This document shows positions 16,759-27,782 of a stretch of 35,735 bases of DNA, piece by piece. Origin of the DNA: CAWEHT01 sp963808455 (lineage in GTDB: Bacteria > Chloroflexota > Anaerolineae > CG2-30-64-16); the NCBI GenBank assembly GCA_963808455.1, contig CAWEHT010000032.1:1-35735 (forward strand), written 5' to 3'. The translations under genes were made by a program, and so were the position numbers. The notes beneath the pieces are model-generated. The model worked only from the letters and a program-made list of their open reading frames with translations. It did not search any database and was not told where the DNA came from. Position 1 is the first letter of the stretch; each line of letters starts with the position of its first letter.

Positions 16759-16788
16759 ATTATGGGGGATCGGCCGCGTGTTTGTCAA
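16759..16788 (-). promoter_or_regulatory. Promoter of the T-box-pheST transcript, inside radA
   Basis: On the minus strand a perfect TTGACA (16783-16788) is followed after 18 bases by CATAAT (16759-16764). It overlaps the last codons and stop of radA and would start transcription near 16752, just before the T-box stem I. Confidence 0.8.
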
Positions 16789-18177
16789 ATGGCATGTGCT
16801 CATCGGGCATCAGCGCCAGCTCGAGCGCCTCGCGCAGCGTGCGGGCCCCCAGCAGCTCGATGCTTGCCGGGGTGTTCTCGAGCCTCCGCGTTGCCGTTCG
16901 TGGCAGCAGCACGCGGGTGAAACCGAGCTTCGCCGCCTCGTTCAGCCGGCGTTGCAGGTGCCCCACGCTGCGCAGCTCGCCGCTCAGGCCGACCTCGCCC
17001 ACCAACGCCGTATCTGCCGCGACCGGGCGGTTGTGGACCGAAGAGTAGATGGCGGCCGCTATCGCCAGGTCGGCGGCCGGCTCTTCGACTTCCAGCCCGC
17101 CGACTACGTTCACGAAGATGTCCTGGTCGGCGAGCCGGGCGCGCACACGCTTGGTCAACACCGCGGTCAGCAACAACAGGCGGTTGAAATCCACGCCGTT
17201 CGCCGTGCGCCGGGGCTGTGAAAAGCTCAAGGTGCTCGTCAGGGCCTGGATCTCGACCAGGAGTGGGCGCGTGCCCTCCATCGTCACCGCGATCGCCGAC
17301 CCTGCCGAATTGGGCAGGCGCTCCGCCAGGAAAGCCTCGGAAGGGTTGCGCACTTCGCTCAAGCCTCGCTCGGCCATCTCGAAGACGCCGACCTCGTTGG
17401 TCGAGCCGAACCGGTTCTTGATCGAGCGCAGCAGCCGATAACTGTGGTAGCGCTCTCCCTCGAGGTAGAGCACAGTGTCGACCATGTGTTCGAGCACGCG
17501 CGGGCCCGCGATGGAGCCTTCCTTGTTGACATGGCCGACCAGAAAGAGAGGAAAGCCCTGCGCCTTGGCCAGGCGCAGCAGGAAGGCCGCGCAGTCGCGC
17601 ACCTGGGTGACGCTGCCGGCGCTCGATTGGATCGAGTCGGAGTAGATGCTCTGCACCGAATCGACCACCACGAGCCGCGGCGCGACGCGCTCGATCTGGG
17701 CCGCGATGTTTTCGAGGTGGGTTTCTGCCAGGACCAGGATATTCGGCTCTTCGATGCCGATGCGCGCTGCCCGCAGTTTCGTCTGAGCGGTGGATTCCTC
17801 GCCGGAGACGTACAGCACCGGCCCACCCAGCCTGGCCACGTCAGCACACAGCTGAAGGAGCAGCGTCAACTTGCCTATGCCCGGATCGCCGCTCACCAGC
17901 ACCACGGAGCCCGGCACGATGCCGCCTCCGAGGACGCGGCTCAGCTCGCCTATGCCGACATGGATCCGCTCATAGCCGTCTGCCGGGATATCGGGCAGCG
18001 GCTGTGGCGTGCCTTCGTGGGCGCCTTGCGGCAAGATGCTCGCGGGCCGGGCGCGGGTTCCTGCATCACCGTCTCTACCAGAGTGTTCCATTCGCCGCAG
18101 TCCGGGCATTTGCCCAGCCACTTCGGCTGGGCGCTGCCACAATTCTGGCAAACGTAGCGGGTCTTGGTCTTGGCCAT
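16760..18177 (-). CDS. radA: DNA repair protein RadA (Sms), one frameshift and unusual Walker A
   Basis: RadA is a hexameric RecA-like helicase for branch migration in recombinational repair. The zinc finger C10-x2-C13...C24-x2-C27 (YVCQNCG, CPDCG) opens the protein. The ATPase domain has SGDPGIGKLTLLLQ, LVVVDSVQSIY (Walker B) and the RadA signature KNRFGSTNEVG. A Lon-type C-terminal domain ends the protein (VVGGLEVEEPAADLAIAAAI, GEVGLSGELRSV). Frames change near 18038, after QEPAPGPRAS. The Walker A residue after the lysine is leucine (TTG, 17867-17869) instead of the nearly invariant Ser/Thr. This would impair magnesium and ATP binding, or is a C-to-T sequence error from TCG. The start ATG at 18177 has GAGG upstream. 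The gene has its own promoter at 18232-18260. Confidence 0.93.
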
Positions 18178-18231
18178 AACGCCTCGAGAGGGCCGGGCTT
18201 TGATCACACGGTCGCTCAAATGTTCTCCTGG

Positions 18232-18260
18232 ATTCTACCGCACGCGCGGGCAGGCGTCAA
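18232..18260 (-). promoter_or_regulatory. Strong sigma-70 promoter of radA
   Basis: On the minus strand TTGACG (18255-18260) and TAGAAT (18232-18237) are separated by 17 bases, five of six matches in each box. The leader to the radA start would be about 50 nt. The gap of 145 bp is shared with the divergent plus-strand gene, whose own promoter is only weakly suggested by TTTGCG at 18281 and TATCCT at 18305, 18 bases apart. Confidence 0.8.
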
Positions 18261-18322
18261 GCAAATGGCCTTTCCTAAACTTTGCGCCGCAGTATGGGTG
18301 CTGGTATCCTAAGCCTGCAATA

Positions 18323-21300
18323 ATGGAGTGGGAGGAGCTTACGCGGCACTTGACCCAGATTCTGAGGCGAGTGCGTGTGCCCGCCGGGCGCAAAGGCAGC
18401 CTGCTCGTAGCCGCGGTGACTCTGCCGGTGATCGCCGTCCCGGCTTTGTGGCCGCTGATCATCCACGGATTGCCTCGCTCATCCGATGGCAGATTACATC
18501 TGTTGCGGCTGGTGCTTCTCGACTACCACCTGCGGCAGGGCACGCTGTACCCTAGGTGGTTGCCCGAGCTATTGATGGGCTATGGCTACCCTGTCTTCAG
18601 TTTCTACACGCCTGCCAGCTACTACGTGGCTGAGTTCTGGCACCTGGTGGGCCTGGGCTTCTATGGGGGGCTCGCGGCTGCACTCGGCACCATGATCCTG
18701 GCGGCCGGCCTGGGCGCCTGGCTGCTGGCTAGCGATGTGCTCGGTTCTCGATCTCCCTGGCCGGCGATCGTGGCCGCGGCCGCTTACATGTACGCCCCGT
18801 ATTTGCTGACCAACGTGTATGTCCGTGGCGCGCTGCCCGAAGTGGCCGCCCAGGCCGTCATCCCGTGGACATTCTGGAGCCTGCGGCGGGTGATGCGGGC
18901 CGCCGGGCCGGCGCGGTACGTCCCTTTCCTGTCGCTCAGCCTGACAGCGCTGGCAATTACGCATACCCTGGTCCTCTTCCTGGTGCCGCCGGCGCTACTT
19001 GGCTACCTGGCCGTGCTGGCCTGGCCGGACCGTCAGGACGCCGGTCGCTCCCGGCTCGCCTGGGCCATCGGCGGCATGGCTGCGGCCGCCGGAGCCAGCG
19101 CCTTCTTCTGGCTACCGGTCCTGGCGCAGCGGAGCCTGCTCTCGCAGGCCGCCCTCCGCATCGCCCATGACATCTTTCTGCCCCAAAACGTCTGGACCTG
19201 GCACGACTTCCTCAGCACGGATCTGGCCTATCCCTACACGGCGAAAGTCCCTTTCAGCCTGGGTCTCGTCCAGCTGCTGCTCGCGCTGGGTGGATTTTTT
19301 TGGCCCGGCGTCGCGACGCCGAATCGGCTCTTCTTCGGGCTGCTGGCCCTGGCAGCCGGCCTCAGCATCGCCAGCTTTACGCTGCCGATCTGGGAGAGCA
19401 GCACGATCCTGACATCTGTGCAGTTCCCCTGGCGGCTGCTAAGCCTCGTGAGCCTGGCGCTGGCTCTGCTGACGGCGGGCGCCGTGGCAGGGCCGTTGAC
19501 AGGATTGGCGAACAGGGCGCGGGGGGCAGACGCTACAGGGGCGCCTCCTGGCGCACGAAGGGGGTGGCCCACGCGGGTGCCATCCATGCACTCGTTTGCG
19601 GATTGGTGGTCGGCCCGCACGCAGTTCAGGACGCGTCTTTTGTCGCTGGGCTCCGCCGCACCGCATGGGCCCTTTGTGTCCTTACCGGCGCCCCGTGCCG
19701 CATCGGCGCCCGGAGGGGGCGATCGCGGTCCAAGGGCCCATTGGCTGCCTGCTGGAGCCGCCCTCCTCATAGTCGTTGCCATCGCGTTTGCCGACCGCCC
19801 CCAGCCCGGCCGCGATACGCAGCAGCCGGCAGACGATGCGGCGCTGACGCTGCCGGCTATCGCCCAGGTGGAAGCTGGCGACAGCAACACCTGGGGCACG
19901 ACTTCGACCCAGGATTTCACTCCCCGTTGGGCGGACCTAAGCCACGGCCTGAAGGTGCTGCCTGAACCGGGCCGTGCGACGACCGGGACGCTCACGGGCG
20001 AATCGCGATCGAGAGCGCTGGGCCGTACGAGGTCAGTTTTCGGACCAGCGACGCGCAGGGCGGCCCGCTGCGCCTGACCAACTTCTTCTTTCCCGGCTGG
20101 CAGGTGTTCCTGGATGGGGATCGGTCGCTCACGCCTTACCCCAGCACGAATCTGGGGCTGCTCACGATTGACGTCCCGGCAGGGGAGCACCGGCTGAGCG
20201 TGGCCTGGACCGGCGCCCTCGTCGAGCGCGCCGCTGCCATGTTGAGCCTGTTGTCGCTCGCCGGGCTGGCCTGGTTTTCGTGGCGCCGGGCGGACCGGGG
20301 CTGGCTGTCGCTGGTTCTGCTTCCGGTCCTCGCAGCCGGCGCGTGGGCGAGCGCGCGGCCGTACCCGCCCGCCGGACCGGCCTACGCTGTCACGTCCCCC
20401 ATCGCGGCAGGAGGGGCTAAGCTGCCGGCTATCGTGCCGAGCCGGAGGAGGGGCGGCGGGCGCTCTACCTGTATCCCTACTGGTATGTATCGAGCCGGCC
20501 GGCGGCCGACATGCTCGTGCACATGCAGCTGCACGACCGCACCGCGGACGTGTGGTGGCGGAAACGCTGGCCCGCCCTTACTTCGGTGCGTTGCACACCG
20601 GCGACTGGGCTGCCGGCACCCTGGTCAACGACGCGTATCGCCTGGGGCTGGCGCCGGGGCTGCCGGCGGGCACGTATGATCTCTATGTCGGGTTCGGGGT
20701 CCAGGCCGCCACGGGAACCGCGGACGACACGCTGCTTGCTGGCGCTGCCCTGGCCAAGGCGGGCGCCGTGCAGTTGCCTGGCTCACCACCTCAGGCCCAA
20801 GGGTACTAGGGGCCAGGGGCGGCCGTTGCGGCGCCGTTGGCCAGCTTCGGTGGCAGTATCCTTATGGCCGGGTATGACCTTGAGGCCCCACCGGCGCCCT
20901 CGCTCGGTTCGGAGCGGGGCGGTTCCGCAGCCGGCGGGGAGGTGCAGGACCGGGTCGCGCGGTTACCTGACCGTCGTTGCGCCCGGTGCCTGGCTGGATT
21001 ACACTCTCTACTGGCGCGCGCCGGGGCCCAGCGCGCCCACCCAGAATTACCACGGATTCGTGCACCTGGTCAACGGCGGTGGCCAGATGCTGACCGGCCA
21101 CGACCAGCTCCCCGGTGACGGGCTGCGTCCTCCGGTGCTTTGGGACCTTTTCAGCGATCAACCCGATCATTACGACATGCAGATCCCGGTCGATGCGCCG
21201 TCCGGCCTGTTCTGGCCGCACGTCGGCGTGTACCGGGCGGGGGGGCTGGCCTTGCTGCCCGCGCGGCCCGCAGGACCAGCCCCTTGGCGATAGCTACGCT

Positions 21301-21774
21301 CTGCCGCCCGTCAAGGTGGTAGCGCGTCCCGCGTCGGGGCAAAGCCAGGCGGTCAATGCGCGCCTGGGTGATGTGGCGATCTTGCAGGGTTTCGACCTGT
21401 CCGCGCCGGCTGGGGGCGTCCGGCCTGGCGACGCCATCACGCTGACGTTGCATTTTCAGGCGCAGGTGTCTGGCGTTGCAGACTATTCGCGCTTTGTGCA
21501 CCTTTACAGCCCGCAACTCGGGATGGCCGCGCAGCAGGACGGCATACCTCAAGACGGGCACAATCCCACCTGGACGTGGACGAAGGGCGAAACCATCGTT
21601 AACCGCGTCAGGCTACAGGTGAGTCAGCAAGCCACGCCCGGCCTTTATGCGCTGGGCAGCGGGCTTTACGATCAGTCCGCCGCAGGCGTTCGCCTGCCGG
21701 CCTACACGGCAGGCGGCACGCGTTACGCTGGCGACGAAGTAACGCTTGCCGAAATCAAGATCCTGAGCCGTTAG
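18323..21774 (+). CDS. Large PTPS-related membrane protein with C-terminal modules, about six frame breaks
   Basis: This is a polytopic membrane protein of the 6-pyruvoyl-tetrahydropterin-synthase-related family (PF10131 type), probably a GT-C-like glycan enzyme; its reaction is not known. The core has SSDGRLHLLRLVLLDYHL, an EL1-like acidic region, then YPRWLPELLMGYGYPVFSFY and the family signature YVRGALPEVAAQA near residues 175-187. A YfhO-like extracytoplasmic segment follows (LTNFFFPGWQVFLDG, LLTIDVPAGEHRLSVAW). Next come three C-terminal modules, the last with ILQGFDL and DYSRFVHLYSPQLGMAAQQ. Frames break near 20005, 20420, 20553, 20940 and 21275, and an in-frame TAG stands at 20807. The joined length is about 1150 residues. 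It is a tandem paralogue of the next gene, 15 bp away. ATG 18323 has no clear ribosome-binding site; the transcript may be nearly leaderless. Confidence 0.75.
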
Positions 21775-21789
21775 AACATCGAGCGCTAC

Positions 21790-24700
21790 ATGATTGCTGA
21801 GCGGAAGTCGGATAACCAGCTAGCAGGCGTCGAGTTACGGGCAGACCCGAAGCGCGCCTGGCCGTGGCTGGTGGTTTTGCTGCTGGTAATCTCGGCCTTG
21901 GAGCCTTTTCTTACGCACGGCTTTCTGGAGACCCAGGATATCGTCAATCACCTGTGGCGGGTGGTGCTGATCGATTGGGGGCTGCATCACGGCACGTTCT
22001 TCGCGCGCTGGATCCCGGAGCTCGTCAACGGCTACGGGTCGCCAATGCTCACCTTCTACACGCCGGTAACTTACTATTTGGCCGAGTTTTTGCATCTCCT
22101 CGGGCTGGGGCTGCCGTCTGCCTTGCTGTCGGCCGGGGGATTCTGGCTGGCGCTGGGGACGATCGGGATGTACCTGTTCGCCCGCGATTTCTATGAGGTG
22201 CGCTCGCCCTGGCCGGCCCTGGTTGCTGCGGCCGGCTATGCTTACGCTCCCTATTTGTTGAGCAATCTCTATGTGCGGGGCGCCCTACCCGAGGTGGGGG
22301 CTCAGGCGCTGCTGCCCTGGATGCTTTGGGGCGCAAGCCGGCTGATAACGTCCGATCGCCCGCCGGCCTACATCCTGCCCTTTGCCTTCAGCGTGGGGGG
22401 GCTTGCCCTGACGCACACGTTGAGCCTGCTTTTCTTGCCCCCTGTGGTGCTCGGCTACGTGGCTGTGGTGTGGTGGAAGCGCCGCCCGCCTCGCGAGGGC
22501 CTGATCTCGCTGGGAGTGGGGCTGCTTGCCGCAATGGGCATGACCGCCTTTTTCTGGCTCCCGCTGGTTGGCGAGCGCTCGTACCTGGCCCGCACAGCCT
22601 ATCAGCAAGCCATGGCGGCGCTTCCCACCAATGTGTTTCGGTGGAACAACCTGATCGACACCGGGTTCCGCTTCACTTATGGCACAACCGTCCCCTTCCG
22701 CCTGGGGATCGTCCAGGTCGTGCTGGGCTTGCTCGGTATGATCCTGGCCCGGCGGCGCGACCTCGCCTGGTGGTATTGGGCAGCCGTCGGCGCCTGCGCG
22801 TTGGGCCTGGCCAGCGCCCCGGCGCAGCCCCTTTGGGCCAGCAACGATCTGCTCCTTGCGATCCAGTTTCCCTGGCGGTTGCTCACCATCGTTGACCTGT
22901 CGTTGGCGCTCTTCCTGGGCGGCAGCCTGCTGAGGTTAGCTGCTTCGGCCCGGCGCCTCGGATCACCAGATCCCCAGGGTGCCGGCCCTGGATGCAGCGT
23001 GCGGGGACTCGCTGGCCGCCCGTGGGCCTGTCCCCTGACGGCGCTCACAATGATCGCGCTGGTTGCCGCCAGCGCCTGGCCTCTGCTCAGCTGGACCCAG
23101 TCACGCCCGGTTGACGATCGAAGCCTCACGATACCCGCGCTGGCCGCCTACGAAAGCAGGACACGAGAGTACGGGGCGACCTCCAGCTGGAGCAAAGAGT
23201 TCTTTCCACGCTGGGTCGATATCCAGCCGGCTTTCAAGGGCATCGCGGCTCGGGTGGCCAGACCACGACCCTCGAGCCGCACATTACGGTTGATGGGGCA
23301 GGCCGGACGAGTTTTGATGCCACGATCACGAGCGCCAGCGCAGGGTCGCTGCGTTTCAAGAACTTCTTCTTCCCGGGCTGGCGCGCCGTGCTCGACGGTC
23401 ACACGGAGCTGCGGCCCTATCCGAGCACGACGATGGGTTTGCTCACTGTTGACCTGCCTGCCGGCACCCATCGGCTGAGCGTTCACTGGGGCGGGACGGG
23501 GCTACAGCGCGCGGCCGGCGGGTTGACCCTGCTCTCGTTGGTCGCGCTGGCCTGGTGGTGCGCGCGGGGCGGGCGCTTCCGCGGCCAACGCGCGCTGGCC
23601 GCGGTCCCGCTGGCGCTGCTGGCGGCGGCCCTGGTGGGCCTCGCCTGGCCGCACCAGGCCAGCACCGTCCAAGCGCCGGCGCAGCCGGTCGCCGGTGCCG
23701 GCCTGGAGTTGCTGGCCTATAGCACGGAGATGCCCGATCCGGCCACGCTCCTGGTCCATCCGTACTGGTATGTGGCTCAGCGGCCGCCTAAACACGTGCG
23801 AGTCCGCTGGCAACTGCGCGACGCGGCCGGCCAGGTGATCACCGAAGACAGCAGCCGCCCATACTATGGCACCCTTGATGCCGGTGATTGGCCGGCAGGC
23901 ACGGTGGCCGACGACGCTTACCAGGTCACGCTCCCGCCGGGGTTGTCGCCTGGGAGCTACCAGCTCTGTCTGGCCATCGATTTGCCCGACGCCAGCGGGC
24001 GCGAGCAGGCGTCGCGTGCCATAGGGGCCGTCACCTTGCCGGCAGCAGGCCCACGGACGGGCCTGCCCGCGAGGACCGCGCTGCCTCGATCTCAGCTTTG
24101 GTGGACAGGCGCTCCTGGCCGGATATGGCTTGACGATCGGCCCGCAGGCGGGGGCCGCTGCCGTCCCGCGCCCGGTCGTCTCCCAGACGCGCCCCGTTGT
24201 GGCCCACCCCGGCGATGCCTTGCTCTATACCCTTTACTGGTACGCCCAGGCGCCGATGACCCTGGACTATCATAGTTTCATCCACCTTGTGGATGTCGCG
24301 GGGCGGCCCTTGTCGAAGGTTGATCACCTGGCCGGCGAGAGGTTCGCCAGCTCGACGCTGTGGAGCGGTGCGTACCCCAGCGCCGACTTTTTCACCCTCG
24401 TTGTGCCCACCGGCACCGTGAGCGGCCTCTACTGGCCCGAGGTCGGGCTGTATGATTTCGACACGATGGGGCTGTTAGTGGCGCGAGACACTGCAGGCAG
24501 GGAGGTGGGCGACAGCATCGCGCTGCCACCCATCAAGGTCGTCAGCCCGATCGCTCCTGCGCCCCAACACGACGCCTACGCCCGGGTGGGGACGCTTGGC
24601 ACGCTACAGGGCTTCGACCTGGCAGTGGTGCCGCCCGCCAAGCCGGCGACCGCCGCGGTCACGTCAACCTCAACCGGTTCGGGGCCACCTTCCGGGCCGT

Positions 24701-25137
24701 CATCCTTGCTGGGGCAGGGTTCCGGATCGCCCGAGAGCTCCTCTCCGGGACAGGGCCCGGGAAGGGCTTCGGCTGTGCTCCCTGAGCTGGCTCCCGGTGC
24801 GCAGCTGACGCTGACGCTGTACTTCCATAGCCAGCAGCCAGCGAGCTTGGACTACACGCGCTTCGTCCATCTCTACAGCCCTGGCCTGGGCATGGTGGCT
24901 CAAAGTGATGGCATTCCGCAAGGCGGAAGCAACCCGACCGGGGCGTGGGTGCCAGGCGAAACGATTGCGGACCAGGTGGCCCTGAAGGTGGATGAGAAAG
25001 CGCTTCCCGGCCCGTACGTCTTGCAGATCGGTTTCTACAACCCGGCTGACGGCCAGCGGGTGCCGATGCAGGATCGGGCGGGGCGTCCCTTGCCGGATGC
25101 GCAGGTGAGCCTGGCCACGCTGATGGTTGTGAGGTAG
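21790..25137 (+). CDS. Large PTPS-related membrane protein, tandem paralogue, at least two frameshifts
   Basis: It has the same architecture as the preceding gene. The polytopic core has TQDIVNHLWRVVLIDWGLHH, RWIPELVNGYGSPMLTFYTP and LYVRGALPEVGAQALLPW. It is followed by the YfhO-like segment (FKNFFFPGWRAVLDG, LLTVDLPAGTHRLSVHW) and three modules, with FHSQQPASLDYTRFVHLYSP in the last. A low-complexity Gly/Ser/Pro linker lies at about 24650-24770 between the second and third modules. Frames change near 23250 and near 24090, giving about 1115 residues when joined. The start ATG at 21790 lies 15 bp after the previous stop and has only a weak Shine-Dalgarno. Both paralogues probably act on the same class of lipid-linked or surface glycan. 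The substrate is unknown. Confidence 0.77.
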
Positions 25138-25205
25138 GGCAACGGCAGGGAAGTGAGGGCCGGCTTCTGGTGGTCTATCCACGTTTACAGAGCAGAGGGA
25201 GGGGC

Positions 25206-27782
25206 ATGGGTCGGAAGCTCGATCGGCGCAGCGTGCGATCTGCGGCGGCCAGTTGGCCGCCGTGGGCCATCCTCTGTGCGTTCGCGGTCCTGGGGATCAT
25301 CTATGGCTTCGTTGACCCCATCTTCGAGGCGAGCGACGAACTGAACCACTATCCGTACGTCGCTCATCTGGCCCTGGGCCAGGGGCTGCCGGTTCAACAC
25401 CCCGGCGAGTTTACACTGTGGAGGCAGGAAGGCAGCCAGCCCCCCCTTTACTATGCCCTGGCTGCAGCGTTGACTTCCTGGGTTCCCATCGATGACCTGT
25501 CGCAGGTGCTTCGACTCAATCCGCACGCGCGGGTCGGCATCCCCATGGCCCAAGACAACAAGAACATGGTCGTGCACAGCGATCGGGAGGCATTCCCGTG
25601 GCACGGCACCACGCTCGCCGTGCACCTGATCCGGTTCTTTTCCGTGGCCCTGGCCATGGGCACGCTCTGGTGCACTTATCTGCTGGCGCTGGCCGTGTTC
25701 CCCGGCCAAACAGGCCTGGCTTCCGCCGCTATGGCGACCAATGCCTTCTTGCCCATGTTTGTCTTCATCAGCGCGTCGGTCAACAACGACAACCTGGTGA
25801 TCTTCCTTTGTTCCCTTGCCCTGCTCCTGCTTTTCCGTTTCGTGCGCCGCGCCCCGAGGGGGTCCGTCGTGGAGGACAGGGCCGGATTGGGCCAACTCGT
25901 CTTGATCGGCGTGGTGATCGGCCTGGCGTGTCTCACAAAGGAAAGCGCCCTCGGCCTGCTGCCGGTCGCTGCCCTGGCCGCAGCCTTGCGCCGCTTCGGT
26001 CCCTCAGCCCAGCCGGTTTTGCCTCCGAGCAAGACCGCGCCGGGGCGCGAGAGCCGGGATGATGAGGCCGGCCCACCCGGGCACCTGCCTGCCTCGATTT
26101 CGACAGCCAGCGCCGGCGGAGGCGCCGCGGTGGATCGTATGCCCTTTGGGGTGCCGGCCGCGAGCCCGGCGATGGATGATCCGCGGGCGGGCCCAGGGCA
26201 CGTAGGTAAGCAGAGCCGCGAGCGCCAGCCGAGGGCGGCCGGGGATGCCGGAGGAGGCCGGCGCGATGGCATAAGGGACCGCGCGATGGGCTGGATTGCC
26301 GACTGCGCGGCCTTCGGGGTCCCGGCGGCGCTGGTGGCAGGTTGGTGGTACGTCCGCAACTGGCAGCTGTACGGTGACCCCCTTGGCCTCAACGTGATGT
26401 TGGACATCGCCGGACGCCGCCCGACGCAGCCGCGTCTCCTGGACCTCTGGAATGAGTTCGAGGGTTGGCGCATCAGCTTCTGGGGCCTTTTCGGCGGCGT
26501 CAACGTCCTGATGCGCCCACCATGGATCTATCATGTGCTGGACGGGCTGGCCCTTCTGGTATTGCTCGGCCTGATGGCGCTTGCGCTGCGCCTCGCCTGG
26601 CGCGGCGGGGATGCCTGGCTCTGCGAGCCGGACCATGCCCGGCGCGATTGGCCCTGGCGAGAGCTGCTGCTGGCAACCGCCTGGATCGCCGGCGAGATGG
26701 TGGCCCTCGTGCGGTGGACGATGTCTACCTTTGCCTCGCAGGGGCGCCTGGTCTTTCCGGCCCTGTCTGCGATCTGCCTGCTCCTGGCCCTCGGGGCCGC
26801 AGCCTTGTGGCCTGCCCGCCTGCGCGGGTGGCCTGCCTGGGTATTGCCCGGCCTCCTCTGTGTCCTGGCGGTCTCCTCCCCGTTCCTGGCCATCCGGCCC
26901 GCTTATGCCCTGCCGCCGATCCTGACCCCTGCCCAGGTTCCGGCAGAAGCTCAGGCTTTCGATGCGACGTACGGCGGAGTGGTCAAGCTGCTGGCATTCG
27001 AGGTGGACAAGGCAGAGGTCCGCCCCGGCGATTCACTGCCCGTGACGCTGTACTGGCAAGCGTTGGCGCCGATGCCGGAGGACTACAGCGTCTATGTCCA
27101 GCTCATCGGGCAGGGCCGGAGCGTGCTGGCGCAACTGGACAGCTATGCCGGCGGTACCTACCCGACCAGCCGGTGGCAGCCCGGCCAGGTCATCGAAGAC
27201 AAGTTCCAGGTCGAGGTGCGGGTGGCCCCTGCGGCCCCCGTCGCCGCTTCGCTCGAGGCCGGCTTATACCGGCTGAGCGCTCAGCAGCGCCTGGCCGTGA
27301 CCGACCCTCGCGGCAAGCCGGTCGGCGTGTCGGCCCTGGCACGGATCAAGGTGGCCGTTCCCACCTCTGCCTTCAACCCGTCGCACCCGCTCACGGCAGA
27401 CTTGGATCAGCGGGTCCGGCTTGCAGGCTTTGATCTGCCGTCTGGCCCGTTCCGGCCCGGCAGCGAGGTCCCCCTGGTGTTGTACTGGCAGGTGCTGGCC
27501 AGCCTTGACGGCGACTACACCGTGTTCGTCCATCTCGTGGATGCGCAGAACCACATGGTCGGCCAGGGAGACGGGCCGCCGCTGGGCAACGACTATCCGA
27601 CCCATTTCTGGAGCAGCGGGGAGAACCTGGCCGATGGCCATGTGCTGCGCATAGCCGCGGATGCCCCTCCCGGTATCTATAGTCTCTATGTCGGCCTTTA
27701 CCGGCCTGACAGCGGCCGGCGGTTGCCCGTCGAGGGCGGCGGCGATCAAGTGCCCTTGGGTAACGTGCAGGTCGGGCCATGA
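25206..27782 (+). CDS. GT39/DUF2142-like membrane glycosyltransferase with two C-terminal modules
   Basis: This intact polytopic protein of about 858 residues resembles PMT/ArnT-like GT-C enzymes that use polyprenyl-phosphate sugars outside the membrane. The first loop has FEASDELNHYPYVAHLALGQ with the acidic pair expected in GT-C enzymes. It is followed by GSQPPLYYALAAALTSW, NKNMVVHSD, FISASVNNDNLVIF and AGWWYVRNWQLYGDPLG. Between helices lies a hydrophilic, Pro/Gly/Arg-rich stretch of about 100 residues (about 26020-26290) that is unusual for the family. The C-terminus has two copies of the module seen in the neighbours (DSLPVTLYWQALAPMPEDYS and EVPLVLYWQVLASLDGDYTV). ATG 25206 sits behind AGAGGGAGGGGC, a strong ribosome-binding site. 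Its stop overlaps the next start as ATGA. Confidence 0.82.
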   Translation: MGRKLDRRSVRSAAASWPPWAILCAFAVLGIIYGFVDPIFEASDELNHYPYVAHLALGQGLPVQHPGEFTLWRQEGSQPPLYYALAAALTSWVPIDDLSQVLRLNPHARVGIPMAQDNKNMVVHSDREAFPWHGTTLAVHLIRFFSVALAMGTLWCTYLLALAVFPGQTGLASAAMATNAFLPMFVFISASVNNDNLVIFLCSLALLLLFRFVRRAPRGSVVEDRAGLGQLVLIGVVIGLACLTKESALGLLPVAALAAALRRFGPSAQPVLPPSKTAPGRESRDDEAGPPGHLPASISTASAGGGAAVDRMPFGVPAASPAMDDPRAGPGHVGKQSRERQPRAAGDAGGGRRDGIRDRAMGWIADCAAFGVPAALVAGWWYVRNWQLYGDPLGLNVMLDIAGRRPTQPRLLDLWNEFEGWRISFWGLFGGVNVLMRPPWIYHVLDGLALLVLLGLMALALRLAWRGGDAWLCEPDHARRDWPWRELLLATAWIAGEMVALVRWTMSTFASQGRLVFPALSAICLLLALGAAALWPARLRGWPAWVLPGLLCVLAVSSPFLAIRPAYALPPILTPAQVPAEAQAFDATYGGVVKLLAFEVDKAEVRPGDSLPVTLYWQALAPMPEDYSVYVQLIGQGRSVLAQLDSYAGGTYPTSRWQPGQVIEDKFQVEVRVAPAAPVAASLEAGLYRLSAQQRLAVTDPRGKPVGVSALARIKVAVPTSAFNPSHPLTADLDQRVRLAGFDLPSGPFRPGSEVPLVLYWQVLASLDGDYTVFVHLVDAQNHMVGQGDGPPLGNDYPTHFWSSGENLADGHVLRIAADAPPGIYSLYVGLYRPDSGRRLPVEGGGDQVPLGNVQVGP

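Noticed and set aside
20807..20809. TAG read as pyrrolysine or another recoded residue
   Set aside because: No recoding genes or downstream structure are visible, and the site is in a frameshift-rich gene. A plain error or real stop is simpler.
25676..26503. A 275-codon minus-strand open frame
   Set aside because: It is antisense to the intact GT39/DUF2142-like gene and its product is an Arg/Pro/Ser-rich low-complexity string without a ribosome-binding site.
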